From NCBI GenBank assembly GCA_003249645.1, contig QKIH01000010.1, forward strand, positions 1 through 54,627: a stretch of DNA of 54,627 bases, read 5' to 3'. The position numbers were made by a program, and so were the translations under genes. Under the pieces are notes generated by a model. The model saw only the letters and a program-made list of their open reading frames with translations, was not told the origin of the DNA and searched no databases. Shown here in pieces: positions 9,647-20,149 of this stretch. This DNA is from Desulfobulbaceae bacterium. GTDB taxonomy: Bacteria; Desulfobacterota; Desulfobulbia; Desulfobulbales; Desulfocapsaceae. The number at the start of each line of letters is the position of its first letter. Position 1 is the first letter of the stretch.

Positions 9647-9901
9647 ATGGCTGGCTCTTCCTGGAATGTCTATATGGTGCGCTGTTCGGATAATTCTCTT
9701 TACACCGGTATTACAACCGATCTTGAAAGAAGAGTCGAGGAGCATAACTCTTCAGTCAAGGGATCCAGATACACAAGAAGCCGTCGCCCGGTTCATCTTG
9801 TGTATGCAGAAGAGTGCATTTCCAGATCAGAAGCATCAAAGCGCGAAAGATTGTTAAAATCATTGAGCTGCCAGGAAAAGCATCAACTTATAAAAAAATA
9901 A
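9647..9901 (+). CDS. GIY-YIG nuclease superfamily protein, YhbQ/UPF0213-like
   Basis: An 84-residue single-domain GIY-YIG protein. The signature appears as VYMVRCSDNSLYTGIT (near residues 8-23), followed by the conserved arginine stretch DLERRVEEHN, and ends in a basic AKRER-type helix. The family is small, soluble and of uncertain role; nuclease activity is inferred from the fold only. It is divergent from tatC and stands alone before the response regulator gene. Confidence 0.85.
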   Translation: MAGSSWNVYMVRCSDNSLYTGITTDLERRVEEHNSSVKGSRYTRSRRPVHLVYAEECISRSEASKRERLLKSLSCQEKHQLIKK

Positions 9902-10014
9902 TGACAGATCATTCTTTCATAGCATATCCTTTCCCATGGCAATACCGTTTTCTTTCTGCTACACTATAAAAACAGTAACAGTCAATTCAAACAGTTAACT
10001 ACTTTTCGCTGCCT

Positions 10015-11403
10015 ATGTCGCAAATATTGATTGCCGATGACGAGAAATCCATGCGCGATTTTCTCAAGATCCTCCTCAACAAAGAGGGTCACCAGGTCAC
10101 TACAGCCAAGGATGCAAAAGAAGCTCTTGATGCAGTCAAATCAGCTCCGTTTGATCTGGTCATCACCGACATACGTATGCCGGGAATGTCCGGCCTTGAA
10201 CTGCTTGAAGAGATAAAAGAATATAATATCGATTTGCCGGTAATCATGATTACTGCATTTGCCTCCCCGGATGATGCGGTAACTGCAATGAAGAACGGTG
10301 CCTTCGATTACATCAGCAAGCCGTTCAATGTTGACGAGATCAAATCCGTTATTGCTTCAGCAAACAGTCAGTATCAGGCCCGTGAGCAGTCAGCATGTTT
10401 AAGTTCGCTTTTCCCATCTATCATTGGCGAATCACGGGAAATGCTGAAAATTTTCGATATGATTCATCGCGTAGCCCCGACACCTGCCAACGTTCTTATT
10501 TACGGGGAATCCGGAACCGGCAAGGAGTTAGTCGCCCAGGCAATCCACTCACACTCTCAGGTTGCCAAAAATCCATTCGTTCCCATCACATGCAGCGCCA
10601 TCCCCGAGGAATTAATGGAGAGCGAACTGTTCGGTCACGTTAAAGGATCTTTTACCGGTGCTATCCACGACAAAGCGGGCCTTTTCTCGGAAGCAGATTC
10701 AGGCACTGCGTTCTTGGACGAAATTGGCGAACTTACCCCTATTATCCAGACCAAGCTGCTCAGGGTTCTTCAGGAACGCGAGATCAAACCGGTCGGCGGC
10801 ACAAAAATCAAACATATTAATGTCCGAATAATCGCAGCCACCAATAAAATTCTTGAAGAGGAAATTAAGGCAGGCCGTTTTAGAGAGGACCTTTTTTACC
10901 GTCTTGCCGTCGTTCCGCTTCGTGTTCCTCCTCTTCGTGAAAGAAAAGGTGATATCCCGCGGCTTGTTGATCATTTTCTGCAAAAATATTCGAGAATACT
11001 TGGCAAAGAAGTAAGAGAAATTTCCTCCTATGCTCTTGAAGTGCTGCTGAAATATGATTTTCCTGGCAACGTTCGCGAACTTGAGAACATTATTGAACGC
11101 GGAGTTGCCCTTGAAAACTCAAACATTGTTCTGCCGGAAAGCCTGTCCCTTTCAAATTCCATGCGTTCTTCAGCAAGACGTGCAGAATCTGATGAGGATG
11201 ACATTCCATCCATCTTCTGTGCCGTGAGAAGTGAAGAAGAGCTTTTTGACCTTGGTCTTGAAAAGGTTGTTAACGACCTGGAAAAACGTCTCATACAATT
11301 CGGTCTTGAGAAGACCAACAATTCAAAAATGAAGGCAGCGGATCTTTTGCAGATAAGTTTTCGCTCGTTACGATACAAAACAAAGAAATATGGTCTCGAT
11401 TAA
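10015..11403 (+). CDS. Sigma-54-dependent response regulator (NtrC family)
   Basis: Cytoplasmic regulator that, once phosphorylated, drives ATP-dependent opening of sigma-54 promoters. The 462-residue protein has a receiver domain (1-120) with the phospho-acceptor Asp52 (TDIRMPG) and Lys102 (SKPF). A central AAA+ domain follows with Walker A GESGTGKE, the sigma-54 contact loop as GSFTGA, and FLDEIGEL. A C-terminal Fis-type helix-turn-helix lies near NNSKMKAADLLQISFRSL. The kinase gene starts three bases after its stop codon, so the pair is one two-component system. The architecture resembles PilR/HydG, but no pilus genes are nearby and the target is unknown. Confidence 0.93.
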   Translation: MSQILIADDEKSMRDFLKILLNKEGHQVTTAKDAKEALDAVKSAPFDLVITDIRMPGMSGLELLEEIKEYNIDLPVIMITAFASPDDAVTAMKNGAFDYISKPFNVDEIKSVIASANSQYQAREQSACLSSLFPSIIGESREMLKIFDMIHRVAPTPANVLIYGESGTGKELVAQAIHSHSQVAKNPFVPITCSAIPEELMESELFGHVKGSFTGAIHDKAGLFSEADSGTAFLDEIGELTPIIQTKLLRVLQEREIKPVGGTKIKHINVRIIAATNKILEEEIKAGRFREDLFYRLAVVPLRVPPLRERKGDIPRLVDHFLQKYSRILGKEVREISSYALEVLLKYDFPGNVRELENIIERGVALENSNIVLPESLSLSNSMRSSARRAESDEDDIPSIFCAVRSEEELFDLGLEKVVNDLEKRLIQFGLEKTNNSKMKAADLLQISFRSLRYKTKKYGLD

Positions 11404-11406
11404 GGA

Positions 11407-13101
11407 ATGATTCTGAGAAGGCTGCTCCATAATGGACATGTCGTCAATGAAATAGATCGTACCCTTCGCGGCCAGCTTCTTTGGGTGCTTTTTCTTCGTA
11501 TTGTTCTGTATACCTGCCTGCTGACCATCAGCTTCTTTTTTAATGATACGAAGCTGGCAATCATTCTGTTACCGGAAAAGCATCTGCTTTTCTTTATTAC
11601 AGCTGTTTATGCCATCACTATCCTATCGGCATTTGTACTGAAGTTCAAACATCATAATCTTCGAAATTTCGGATTTGTCCAGTGTCTTCTTGATACGTTT
11701 TTTGTCTCTGTCCTGGTTTATTACACCGGATGCTCACACTCGATATTCATCAGTGTGTATTTTTTCCCTATCATCTCAGGAGGACTGATTCTTCCCAAAA
11801 AAGGAGGGATAGTTTCAGCTGCTGCTGCAACGCTTCAATTCGGTTTTCTGCTCTTGCTTGAATGGGTCGGCAACTACCCCGACTATCTTCGATCCTATTC
11901 ATTCATGGGAACAAATGACATCTACGCCATGATCAACCACTTTGGCGTCAGAGGCATCACCTTTTTCCTGGCAGCGTTACTGAGCGCGTTATTCGGCTCC
12001 AGACTGATTCGAACGGAGAAAGCCCTCTCTGATACTCAACAGAGTTATGATGAACTGAACATCCTCTACAAGCTGATTTTTGATAATATCAGTACGGGAA
12101 TCATTATTCTCAACGCGAAATCCCAAATCACCTCGGTAAACGCTGCGGCAGAAACCATAACCGGTTACAGTCAGCATGAACTCGTTACCAAATCGCTTGC
12201 AAGCGTTTTCCCCGATATCGACATCAACACTAAAAAGAAAAGACAGGCTGTTGACCTCATAAAAAAAGATGGATCCGTTACCCGAATCGGGTATTCCCAT
12301 GCGGGTTTTCTCCCCACAACTACCATCAAAAACCAACCGTTTGATTCACACCGCGTCTTAACGATTCAGGACATCAGCGAAATTGAAGACCTTGAGAGGA
12401 AATACAGGCAGGCAGAAAAACTTGCAGCCATAGGTATGATGAGCGCATCTATCGCCCATGATTTCAGAAACCCTTTAGCGGCAATTTCAGGTTCGGCACA
12501 GATATTACGGGCGGAATACGTAAACAGCTATCAACAAGACAATACCAGTTACGAACTGGCCGACATTATCGTTCGGGAATCAAAACGGCTCACTGATACC
12601 ATCACCAATTTCCTTCGATTCGCGCGACCGGAGATTGCCAATAAAGAATGGTTCAGCCTGCATTCCTGCATCCGGGAGGTATTACAGGTTTTTTACGCAT
12701 CTCCGGATTGCCCCTCAACCTGTACAATCATAAAGGATTTTGAAGAGACCCTGGATATCTGGGCCGACAATAAGCAGATATTTATTATTTTTAACGAACT
12801 CCTGAGAAACGCAATGGCTTTTTGTCCCGTGGGCAGAGAGCGAATAGCCATTCGAGCTGAAGAAACAATCGAAGATGACGAGTCCGGTTTTGTCACAATT
12901 ACCTTTGAAGATAACGGGCCAGGAATCCCTCCTGAACACCGTGACCTCATCCTGGAACCATTTTATACAAACAGAACGGACGGAACCGGGTTGGGCCTGG
13001 CAATTGTCAACCAGACCATTAAAGAACATCAGGGGCAGCTTACCATAGCCAGCTCAGATCTTGGTGGCGCCAAGTTCATTATTAAGCTGCCGCTGCCATA
13101 A
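11407..13101 (+). CDS. Membrane PAS-domain sensor histidine kinase
   Basis: Partner kinase of the preceding regulator. The 564-residue protein has about six hydrophobic segments between residues 24 and 200, with only short external loops. A PAS domain spans about 215-330. The HisKA site is AHDFRNPLAAISG, with phospho-accepting His351, and the HATPase domain shows the N box NELLRNA, EDNGPGIP and GTGLGLAIV. The membrane layout without a large periplasmic domain resembles PilS-type kinases that sense within the membrane. It is convergent with murA, with only three bases between the stop codons. Confidence 0.92.
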   Translation: MILRRLLHNGHVVNEIDRTLRGQLLWVLFLRIVLYTCLLTISFFFNDTKLAIILLPEKHLLFFITAVYAITILSAFVLKFKHHNLRNFGFVQCLLDTFFVSVLVYYTGCSHSIFISVYFFPIISGGLILPKKGGIVSAAAATLQFGFLLLLEWVGNYPDYLRSYSFMGTNDIYAMINHFGVRGITFFLAALLSALFGSRLIRTEKALSDTQQSYDELNILYKLIFDNISTGIIILNAKSQITSVNAAAETITGYSQHELVTKSLASVFPDIDINTKKKRQAVDLIKKDGSVTRIGYSHAGFLPTTTIKNQPFDSHRVLTIQDISEIEDLERKYRQAEKLAAIGMMSASIAHDFRNPLAAISGSAQILRAEYVNSYQQDNTSYELADIIVRESKRLTDTITNFLRFARPEIANKEWFSLHSCIREVLQVFYASPDCPSTCTIIKDFEETLDIWADNKQIFIIFNELLRNAMAFCPVGRERIAIRAEETIEDDESGFVTITFEDNGPGIPPEHRDLILEPFYTNRTDGTGLGLAIVNQTIKEHQGQLTIASSDLGGAKFIIKLPLP

Positions 13102-13104
13102 TAC

Positions 13105-14382
13105 CTATTCTTTTTCCTTCCAGACTGACGCACCAAGTTTTCTCAATTTCTCCACCATAAACTCATAACCGCGCTCCAGATGGTATATTCTTGATATATC
13201 GGTACGTCCGCTGGCAGCAAGTCCTGCAATAACCAGCGATGAACTTGCACGTAGATCTGTAGCCATAACAGGCGCTCCTGCCAGGCCGTTGATCCCCCTG
13301 CCTTTTACAGAGGCCCTTGATCCGTTAATACGAATATCAGCCCCCATCCGCTGAAGCTCTGCAACATGCATGAACCTGTTTTCAAAAATAGTCTCATTTA
13401 CCACACTTACACCGTTACTCATGGTCATTAAAGCCATGAACTGTGCCTGAAGATCAGTTGCATAACCAGGATATGGCATGGTTGTAATATCGACTTCTTT
13501 AAAACCCGCCTCAGACTGCATGTGTGTTGCATCTATTTCGATTTCGTTCTCATTTTCAGTAACGATAATCCCTGCAGCCCGCAATTTCTCCAGCAGCGCT
13601 GGCAGGTGTTCGGGTTTGCAGTGTGTAACCTTTCCTTTGCCGCCTGTTGCCGCTATGGCAATCAAATAGGTACCAGCTTCAATACGATCCGGTATAATTG
13701 CAATCTGTGCAGGGTTGAGTGATGCAACACCTTCAACTACCAGTTTATCCGTACCTCTGCCTTCTATACGAGCCCCCATCGTTATTAGCATATCAATCAG
13801 GTTGCCGATTTCAGGCTCCCTTGCAGCATTCTTTATTGTGGTCGTTCCTTCAGCAAGAACTGCGGCCGTAAGCAGATTTTCAGTTGCCGTCACAGAAGGA
13901 ATGTCAAAATAAATAACAGCGCCCTTCATACGACCCTCAATAACGGCTTCGACATATCCATTTTCAAGATTGCAGGTAACTCCAAGCTTTTCAAAGCCGA
14001 GGAGATGATAGTTAATCGGTCGCGCACCAATTGCGCAGCCCCCTGGAAGGGATATTTTTGCTTTACCAAGCCTTGCCAAAAGCGGACCAAGTACCAGAAC
14101 AGATGCCCGCATGGTTTTCACCATCTCATAAGGTGCTTCATGGCTTTTCAGGTCGCTGGAATCTATGATCAGTTCATCACCGTTACGCTGCCAGACAACC
14201 CCCATGGTCTCCATGAGTCGTAAAATGGTTCTGGTATCTCTGAGATCAGGTACGTTCTTGAGATGATGTCTGCCGCCAACCAGTAGTGTCGCAGCAATGA
14301 GAGGCAGTGCAGCGTTTTTTGCGCCGCTTATTTTCACATCCCCGTAGAGTGGTTTTCCACCTTCTATGACTAATTTTTCCAT
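13105..14382 (-). CDS. murA: UDP-N-acetylglucosamine 1-carboxyvinyltransferase
   Basis: First committed step of peptidoglycan synthesis: transfer of enolpyruvate from PEP to UDP-GlcNAc. The 425-residue protein shows [10 protein letters not shown] with the Lys-Asn pair (22-23), the catalytic loop [11 protein letters not shown] with Cys116 (the fosfomycin target), [10 protein letters not shown], and the C-terminal [13 protein letters not shown]. Length is normal. It sits last in the apparent rpmE-prfA-prmC-murA run, 12 bp after prmC, with an AAGGAA ribosome binding site. Confidence 0.97.
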   Translation of the reverse strand: MEKLVIEGGKPLYGDVKISGAKNAALPLIAATLLVGGRHHLKNVPDLRDTRTILRLMETMGVVWQRNGDELIIDSSDLKSHEAPYEMVKTMRASVLVLGPLLARLGKAKISLPGGCAIGARPINYHLLGFEKLGVTCNLENGYVEAVIEGRMKGAVIYFDIPSVTATENLLTAAVLAEGTTTIKNAAREPEIGNLIDMLITMGARIEGRGTDKLVVEGVASLNPAQIAIIPDRIEAGTYLIAIAATGGKGKVTHCKPEHLPALLEKLRAAGIIVTENENEIEIDATHMQSEAGFKEVDITTMPYPGYATDLQAQFMALMTMSNGVSVVNETIFENRFMHVAELQRMGADIRINGSRASVKGRGINGLAGAPVMATDLRASSSLVIAGLAASGRTDISRIYHLERGYEFMVEKLRKLGASVWKEKE

Positions 14383-14394
14383 TCGGTTCCTTTC

Positions 14395-15261
14395 TTAAAC
14401 TGTACAGTGTAATACCCTGTCTCTCCCTGAATAATCCTGAAACACTTCGACAACCTTAAATTTATCTGTTTTTGAAAAACAGTCTGCGCACATCATCCCC
14501 TGTTCACTGCCCATCTCCATAAAGAAATGACCCTCAGGATCAAGATAATCTGCGACTTCATCGGCAATGCGCTCGATAATATCCATTCCCTTCTGCCCGC
14601 CATCCAGAGCAAGATGCGGTTCATACTGACTCACTTCAGGCTCAAGGTTGTTCATCACATCCTCTGTTCTGATATATGGTGGATTAGATACTATCAGTGA
14701 AAAAGTTGAAGATTTTTCAAGATTATTAAACAGATCAGAATGAAGTGTTTTGACAAATCGTTCAACATTCAATTGTGCTATATTTTTCTCGGTAACCGCA
14801 AGAGCAGCGTTTGAAACATCAACAGCAAGAACCTCAGCGTTAAGCTCTTTAGCAAGCACACAAGCTATCGCACCACTGCCGCAGCAGAGATCAAGACACC
14901 GGGAAACTTTTGTTTTGTCAATGAGAGAAAATACTTTGTCGAGCATAAATTCCGTTTCAGGCCTCGGGATAAGAACATCACCTGTGATAAGAAACGGCAG
15001 CGACCAGAACTCCTTACTGCCTAAAATATAGGCCACCGGCTCCCTCTTCACCCTTCTGTCCAGCAGCGCCTCAAAGAGGGCATAACTTTTCTCATCTATT
15101 GTCTTCTTTGCAGCAAGAAACAGCTCTGTACGAGAAAGTCCAAGAACGGAACTTAGCAGAAGCCAGCTGTCAGTTGATGAGTCTTCAACACCGGCTTCTT
15201 CGAGTTTTTTTTGACTATAAGTCAGTAATTCGGATATTGTCAGTTGCTGCACAGCACCCAT
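14395..15261 (-). CDS. prmC: Peptide chain release factor N5-glutamine methyltransferase
   Basis: Methylates the glutamine of the GGQ motif of release factors. The 288-residue protein has an N-terminal helical domain (about 1-85), the SAM-binding motif LDLCCGSGAIA, and the substrate-glutamine motif NPPY (193-196). Its ATG follows the prfA stop codon with no intervening base, so enzyme and substrate are translated from one mRNA. Confidence 0.95.
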   Translation of the reverse strand: MGAVQQLTISELLTYSQKKLEEAGVEDSSTDSWLLLSSVLGLSRTELFLAAKKTIDEKSYALFEALLDRRVKREPVAYILGSKEFWSLPFLITGDVLIPRPETEFMLDKVFSLIDKTKVSRCLDLCCGSGAIACVLAKELNAEVLAVDVSNAALAVTEKNIAQLNVERFVKTLHSDLFNNLEKSSTFSLIVSNPPYIRTEDVMNNLEPEVSQYEPHLALDGGQKGMDIIERIADEVADYLDPEGHFFMEMGSEQGMMCADCFSKTDKFKVVEVFQDYSGRDRVLHCTV

Positions 15262-16332
15262 CTACTGAATTTTTTTCAGGCGTTCTGCCTGATCGTGTGA
15301 GATAAGAGGATAAATGACATCATCAAGCTTGCCGCTCATGATGGTTTCAAGCTTATAAAGCGTGAGGTTAATTCTGTGATCAGTTAACCGGCCTTGAGGA
15401 AAGTTATATGTTCTAATTCTTTCACTCCTATCACCGCTCCCAACCTGACTTTTACGATTTTCAGAAATCTTGTCGTGCTGTTCCTGCTGAACCTGGTCAA
15501 GAAGCCTTGCCCGCAGAACAGTTAACGCCTTCGCCTTATTTTTATGCTGGGATTTCTCATCCTGACAGGTCACTACAAGTCCGGTAGGCAAATGCGTTAT
15601 ACGAACGGCAGAGTCAGTTGTGTTAACAGACTGACCGCCTGGGCCTGAAGAACGGTATACATCAATCTTCAGTTCATTCATATCGATATTGACCTCTACC
15701 TCATCGGCTTCCGGCAGGATAGCAACTGTTACCGCAGAGGTATGAACCCGACCCTGGGTTTCAGTCTCCGGAACACGCTGAACCCGATGCACTCCGCTTT
15801 CATACTTGAGTTTGGAATACACCTGCTCACCGCTGATCAACGCTATAATTTCCTTAAAACCGCCTATGCCAAGAGGACTGGAATCCATGACTTCCACACG
15901 CCATCCCTGTGACTCTGCATAGCGGGAATACATTCTGAAAAGATCACCGACAAAAAGTGCGGCCTCATCCCCACCTGTTCCGGCCCGGATTTCAAGAAAG
16001 GTGTTTCTCTCATCGTTAGGGTCTTTCGGCAGTAAGATTAATTTTATATCGCGATCAAGTTTTTTCAGTAACTCTTCAAGTTCGGAAATTTCAGCCTTGG
16101 CAAGTTCTTTCAGTTCCGGATCTTCATCCTCATCACGGATTATGGCCTTGTTCTCACTGAGATCTTCATTCGCTTTTTTAAATTTCTTATAAAGATTATT
16201 CAGTTTGGTGAGATGGGCATGCTCACGCACTATTTTCTGATATTCCTGCTGATTGTTCACCAGGACCGGATCAGATAATTTCCCCTCGAGGTGAGATAAT
16301 TTATCTTCAAGATCATCGAACTTATCAAACAT
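15262..16332 (-). CDS. prfA: Peptide chain release factor 1
   Basis: Recognises UAA and UAG stop codons and triggers peptidyl-tRNA hydrolysis. The 356-residue protein carries the GGQ motif (232-234) in [14 protein letters not shown] and a tripeptide anticodon element at 188-190 reading Pro-Glu-Thr, where Escherichia coli RF1 has Pro-Ala-Thr. The length and the single-domain order fit RF1 rather than RF2, and no programmed frameshift is present. It lies between an intrinsic terminator and prmC. Confidence 0.95.
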   Translation of the reverse strand: MFDKFDDLEDKLSHLEGKLSDPVLVNNQQEYQKIVREHAHLTKLNNLYKKFKKANEDLSENKAIIRDEDEDPELKELAKAEISELEELLKKLDRDIKLILLPKDPNDERNTFLEIRAGTGGDEAALFVGDLFRMYSRYAESQGWRVEVMDSSPLGIGGFKEIIALISGEQVYSKLKYESGVHRVQRVPETETQGRVHTSAVTVAILPEADEVEVNIDMNELKIDVYRSSGPGGQSVNTTDSAVRITHLPTGLVVTCQDEKSQHKNKAKALTVLRARLLDQVQQEQHDKISENRKSQVGSGDRSERIRTYNFPQGRLTDHRINLTLYKLETIMSGKLDDVIYPLISHDQAERLKKIQ

Positions 16333-16366
16333 TGCTTTCCTGAAACGTTATTTTGTTAGGTTGCGC

Positions 16367-16404
16367 AAAAAAAAAGCCCACAGCACTGCATTGCATTACT
16401 GTGG
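16367..16404 (-). terminator. Rho-independent terminator between rpmE and prfA
   Basis: On the minus strand a 6-bp stem CCACAG / CTGTGG (16399-16404 and 16378-16383) with a 15-base loop is followed by GC and a run of nine T. It lies about 33 bases upstream of the prfA ATG, so prfA-prmC-murA would need read-through or a promoter overlapping the hairpin. Confidence 0.7.
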
Positions 16405-16442
16405 ACCTATGTAAACCGGGCGAAGAAAAAGAGCTATTAAGC

Positions 16443-16661
16443 TTATTTTTCTTGACCTTCGAAATGCTTTGCGTAACGCTTTTTGAATTTTTCAATACGT
16501 CCAGCAGTATCAACAAGTTTCTGTTTACCGGTAAAGAACGGGTGACAGGCAGAGCAGATCTCAACTCTAATTTCTTTATCTACTGAACCAAGTTCTACTT
16601 CATTACCACAAGCACATACCGCTTTAATTTTATTGTATTCCGGATGGATATCACTTTTCAT
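16443..16661 (-). CDS. rpmE: 50S ribosomal protein L31, zinc-binding form
   Basis: Protein of the large ribosomal subunit. The 72-residue product has four metal-binding cysteines, Cys16 and Cys18 (CACGNE) and Cys36 and Cys39 (CSACHPFF), so it is the zinc (C+) paralogue. A strong GGAGGAAAC ribosome binding site precedes this ATG; an upstream in-frame ATG at 16679 would add six unconserved residues. Rho lies upstream and release factor 1 downstream, an order common in bacteria. Confidence 0.96.
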   Translation of the reverse strand: MKSDIHPEYNKIKAVCACGNEVELGSVDKEIRVEICSACHPFFTGKQKLVDTAGRIEKFKKRYAKHFEGQEK

Positions 16662-16828
16662 AATTCTTGTTTCCTCCAACTTTATGTAAACGCCTTTTAT
16701 TCAGCGCATCAGTACCAGATTGTAAACGTGAACAAAACAATATAACAGGATCATAACAAATATCAAGGGGAATAACACCAGCCCTGTATTTATTTCTATG
16801 TTTTAATTCAACTTCAGCGGCAGTTCTA

Positions 16829-18082
16829 TCAGCCGCCGGTCATCGCATCAAGAAAATCTTTATTGGTTTTCTGGTGCTTGAGTTTATCTGCAAGAAAATC
16901 CATTGCATCTGATGGATTCATTGAATTCATCAATTTTCTCAGGATCCATACGCGGTTAAGGACATCTGGCTTAAGCAGCAGATCTTCTTTCCTGGTACCA
17001 GACTTCTTGATATCAATAGCAGGGAAAATGCGTTTATCAGCCATTTTTCTGTCAAGTACAAGTTCCATATTACCAGTACCCTTAAACTCTTCGAAAATGA
17101 CCTCATCCATTTTACTTCCTGTATCGACAAGGGCAGTAGCAAGAATTGTAAGGCTGCCGCCCTCTTCGATATTTCTTGCAGCACCGAAGAAACGCTTAGG
17201 ACGATGAAGGGCATTCGCTTCAACACCGCCGGAGAGGATCTTGCCGCTTGCAGGTGTAACAGTATTATATGCCCTTGCAAGACGGGTGATACTATCAAGC
17301 AGGATAACAACATCCTTACCATGCTCGACAAGACGCTTAGCTTTTTCTATTACCATTTCAGCAACCTGTATATGTCGCTGCGGGGGTTCGTCAAAGGTTG
17401 AACTGACAACTTCAGCAGCCTTGACGGTTCTTGCCATTTCAGTAACCTCTTCAGGACGTTCATCAATCAGAAGAACAATCAGGTATACTTCCTTGTGGTT
17501 CCGTACTATCGAGTTGGCAATCTTCTGCATCAGAACCGTTTTACCAGTTCTTGGCGGAGCCACTATGAGACCGCGCTGCCCCTTCCCGATCGGGGTAAAC
17601 ATATCGATGACTCTGGTGCTGTAATTATCAGGCTGCCATTCCAGGGTGAATTTCTCGTTGGGGTGTAGCGGAGTGAGGTTTGTGAAAAGTGTCTTCTGTT
17701 TAGCTGCTTCAGGGGGATCAAAGTTTACAGATTCAACTTTGAGAAGAGCAAAATATCTTTCACCTTCCTTCGGCGCTCTGACCAAACCTTCAATTACATC
17801 ACCGGTCCTGAGATTCAATCTGCGAATCTGCGATGGAGAGACATAAATATCATCAGGCCCTGGTAAATAGTTGTAATCTGCCGCACGAAGAAAACCGAAA
17901 CCATCGGGAAGTATTTCCAATGTTCCGCCGCCACGCATATTCCCTTCCTTGTCGGCCTGAGCCTGAAGCATGGCAAAGATCAGCTCCTGCTTTCGCATTG
18001 AACTGTATCCTTCAACTTTCAACTTTCTAGCAAGCTTTACCAGTTCACCAATTTTCTTGGTTTTTAATTCCGCCAGATTCAT
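16829..18082 (-). CDS. rho: Transcription termination factor Rho
   Basis: Hexameric RNA-dependent ATPase that ends transcription. The 417-residue protein has an N-terminal helical domain (1-45), an OSB RNA-binding domain with GFGFLR and RRLNLRTGD, Walker A APPRTGKT (175-182), Walker B VVILLDS, and the Q/R-loop region near [20 protein letters not shown]. It lacks the long N-terminal insertion seen in some other phyla. GAGGAGAAG precedes the start. A long untranslated leader is likely (see 18083-18468). Confidence 0.97.
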   Translation of the reverse strand: MNLAELKTKKIGELVKLARKLKVEGYSSMRKQELIFAMLQAQADKEGNMRGGGTLEILPDGFGFLRAADYNYLPGPDDIYVSPSQIRRLNLRTGDVIEGLVRAPKEGERYFALLKVESVNFDPPEAAKQKTLFTNLTPLHPNEKFTLEWQPDNYSTRVIDMFTPIGKGQRGLIVAPPRTGKTVLMQKIANSIVRNHKEVYLIVLLIDERPEEVTEMARTVKAAEVVSSTFDEPPQRHIQVAEMVIEKAKRLVEHGKDVVILLDSITRLARAYNTVTPASGKILSGGVEANALHRPKRFFGAARNIEEGGSLTILATALVDTGSKMDEVIFEEFKGTGNMELVLDRKMADKRIFPAIDIKKSGTRKEDLLLKPDVLNRVWILRKLMNSMNPSDAMDFLADKLKHQKTNKDFLDAMTGG

Positions 18083-18468
18083 TCTTTTATCTTCTCCTCA
18101 CAATGTTTGGCAGGATAACGGTTTACCAGTCGAAACAGTCAACGAAAACAATTTCTAAATGGTCTTTATGAAATCAATAAATTATCAGCAAAATCCACGA
18201 CCACAATTTCAGCGGTATGGGCGATTATATTGTATTTTTAGTCAGTTAATTATTTTTATAAGATCAAATCAAAAAAGGATGGCGTGCAACCATGTATGAG
18301 CTGCACAAGATCATTTGTCATATAAAGTTGTCTTGTTCAGGAAATGCTTATTGGGTAAGTCTTATCAGCTGAGCAATGAATTTCCTAATTGAATGCAACA
18401 GAGGCCAGTCGAGGTTGGAACTTCATCACTGACTGCTTTCTACCTTATACGTACTCCCCTTTCTGCTG
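18083..18468 (-). promoter_or_regulatory. Non-coding region between coaE and rho, probable rho promoter and leader
   Basis: This 386-bp stretch has no credible gene. On the minus strand a TATAAT hexamer lies at 18224-18229, about 142 bases before the rho start, with no good -35 element at standard distance. The sequence between it and rho is AT-rich and could form a leader; rho genes in other bacteria are autoregulated through such leaders. No clear intrinsic terminator for coaE was found in the left half. Confidence 0.3.
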
Positions 18469-19101
18469 TCAAGATTTTTCGTCAGATTTTCTTGTTTTCA
18501 TGATCATCAGCTGATCCAGATATGCTGCAATCTGCAACAGTTGGGACATTGTGTAAGTGAAACAATAGGAGTTATCAATTACCATATCAGCCATCATTGC
18601 CTTTTGCCATGAGCTCATCTGCAACGCCAGCAGATCGTCGGCATAGTGGCTGTCAATACTATCACGTACCATAAGCCGCTCTCTGCCCTGACGATAATGC
18701 ACATAAACGCTGATAACCACATCAAAATCACTTTGCCAGCCAACTTCAAACAGCAAAGGGACCTCATATATCATCATCTCTTGTAGATATTCTTCTGATG
18801 GTTTTATATCCAACAGATGCTGACGAATGAGCGGGTGAAGTATTTCTTCAACCTCTTCTTTGAGTAAGGGATTATCACTAATAGCTTTTTTCAGCTTCTG
18901 CCGGTCAAGACTTCCGTTTTCAAGTAAATAAGAATCTGAAAATTTTTCACAGAACAGAACGTACCCCGGGGCGCCAATCTGCATCAATTCACGAGCAATT
19001 TGATCGGCTTGAACAATTTGACTGTTCAACATCTTGCCAAACGCGGCTAGAATCCTGCTTTTTCCTGAACCTATAGTTCCTGTAAGGCAAACCCTCAACA
19101 T
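18469..19101 (-). CDS. coaE: Dephospho-CoA kinase
   Basis: Last step of coenzyme A synthesis: phosphorylates the 3' hydroxyl of dephospho-CoA. The 210-residue protein has the P-loop GTIGSGKS (8-15), QADQIARELM, a lid segment LHPLIRQHL, and YEVPLLFEVGW, as in the family. Its start overlaps the end of the pseudouridine synthase gene by seven bases, so the two are probably translated together. An unusual MIMKTRKSDEKS tail follows the domain. Confidence 0.92.
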   Translation of the reverse strand: MLRVCLTGTIGSGKSRILAAFGKMLNSQIVQADQIARELMQIGAPGYVLFCEKFSDSYLLENGSLDRQKLKKAISDNPLLKEEVEEILHPLIRQHLLDIKPSEEYLQEMMIYEVPLLFEVGWQSDFDVVISVYVHYRQGRERLMVRDSIDSHYADDLLALQMSSWQKAMMADMVIDNSYCFTYTMSQLLQIAAYLDQLMIMKTRKSDEKS

Positions 19102-20090
19102 TGCCCCTCAGCAGAACAATCCACTTCTTCGAGCAATTCAACAACCCTTGCAAAATCAGGCCAGAGAGGGGCTCTAAAACTCATCGTTTTCCCAGTATAC
19201 GGATGCTCAAATTCAAGGCAACATGCGTGCAGCAGCTGCCGAGGTGCAACAGGATCAACCTTTCTCGGCCCATAAAGTTCATCCCCTACAACCGGGCAGC
19301 CTATTGATGCCATATGCACTCTTATCTGATGAGTACGACCGGTTTCTATGTGAACTTCAACAAAGGAGTATTTTCCCTGACCATAGGTTACGAGAACTTT
19401 CCAGCTGCTTGCAGCATACCTTCCTCCCTGCCCCTCAGTCCGGATACTCATTTTTTTTCTTTGTACAGGGTGCCTTCCTATTGGGGCAACAATACGCCCT
19501 TCTTTTTCTTTTGGTACCCCATGAAGCAAAGCCTGATATGTTTTCTGGACCCTTCGATTCTTGAACATATCCGCAAGCTGTTGATGCGTCTGTGCGTTTT
19601 TTGCAACAACCATGACACCTGAAGTGTCTTTATCCAGCCGATGAACGATTCCCGGGCGCGTTGCATCATCACCTGCTGACATTATCTGACTGCAATGAGC
19701 AACAAGTCCGTTGACCAGTGTCCCGGACAAATTTCCTGCACCGGGGTGAACCACCATATCGGGGCTTTTGGAAAGAATGATGATCCATTCGTCCTCATAG
19801 AGGATGGTAAGGTCCATTTTTTCAGGGGTGATTTCTATCTCGTCCTGATAATCACACCATCCGGATACTATCTCACCCAGTTTCAGTTTATAACTGCTTT
19901 TTTTGGGGATATCATTAACTTTGATAGTTCCTTTTTTTATCGAGCTACTGAGAACCGAACGGGAATAATCAGGAAGCATTGCACTCAAAAACCGGTCAAA
20001 TCTTTGACCGGCCTGAGTTTCATCGACCTCTATTTCAAAATCATTTAGATCTTCTGCAAACCTGGAGTTGTCGGAGCAAGAGGCATCCAT
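19095..20090 (-). CDS. Ribosomal large-subunit pseudouridine synthase, RluA/RluD family
   Basis: Converts specific uridines in 23S rRNA to pseudouridine. The 331-residue protein has an N-terminal S4 RNA-binding domain (about 20-90, GQRFDRFLSAML...SSSIKKGTIKVND) and a catalytic domain with GIVHRLDKDTSG, in which Asp153 is the nucleophile, plus ETGRTHQIRVHM. The S4 domain and length suit RluD better than RluA, but the target cannot be proven by eye. Confidence 0.9.
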   Translation of the reverse strand: MDASCSDNSRFAEDLNDFEIEVDETQAGQRFDRFLSAMLPDYSRSVLSSSIKKGTIKVNDIPKKSSYKLKLGEIVSGWCDYQDEIEITPEKMDLTILYEDEWIIILSKSPDMVVHPGAGNLSGTLVNGLVAHCSQIMSAGDDATRPGIVHRLDKDTSGVMVVAKNAQTHQQLADMFKNRRVQKTYQALLHGVPKEKEGRIVAPIGRHPVQRKKMSIRTEGQGGRYAASSWKVLVTYGQGKYSFVEVHIETGRTHQIRVHMASIGCPVVGDELYGPRKVDPVAPRQLLHACCLEFEHPYTGKTMSFRAPLWPDFARVVELLEEVDCSAEGQC

Positions 20091-20149
20091 CTTTGGTAAT
20101 GAGTTATCAGACTAACAATAGGGGAAGGATGGCATGCGCAACATAATGA

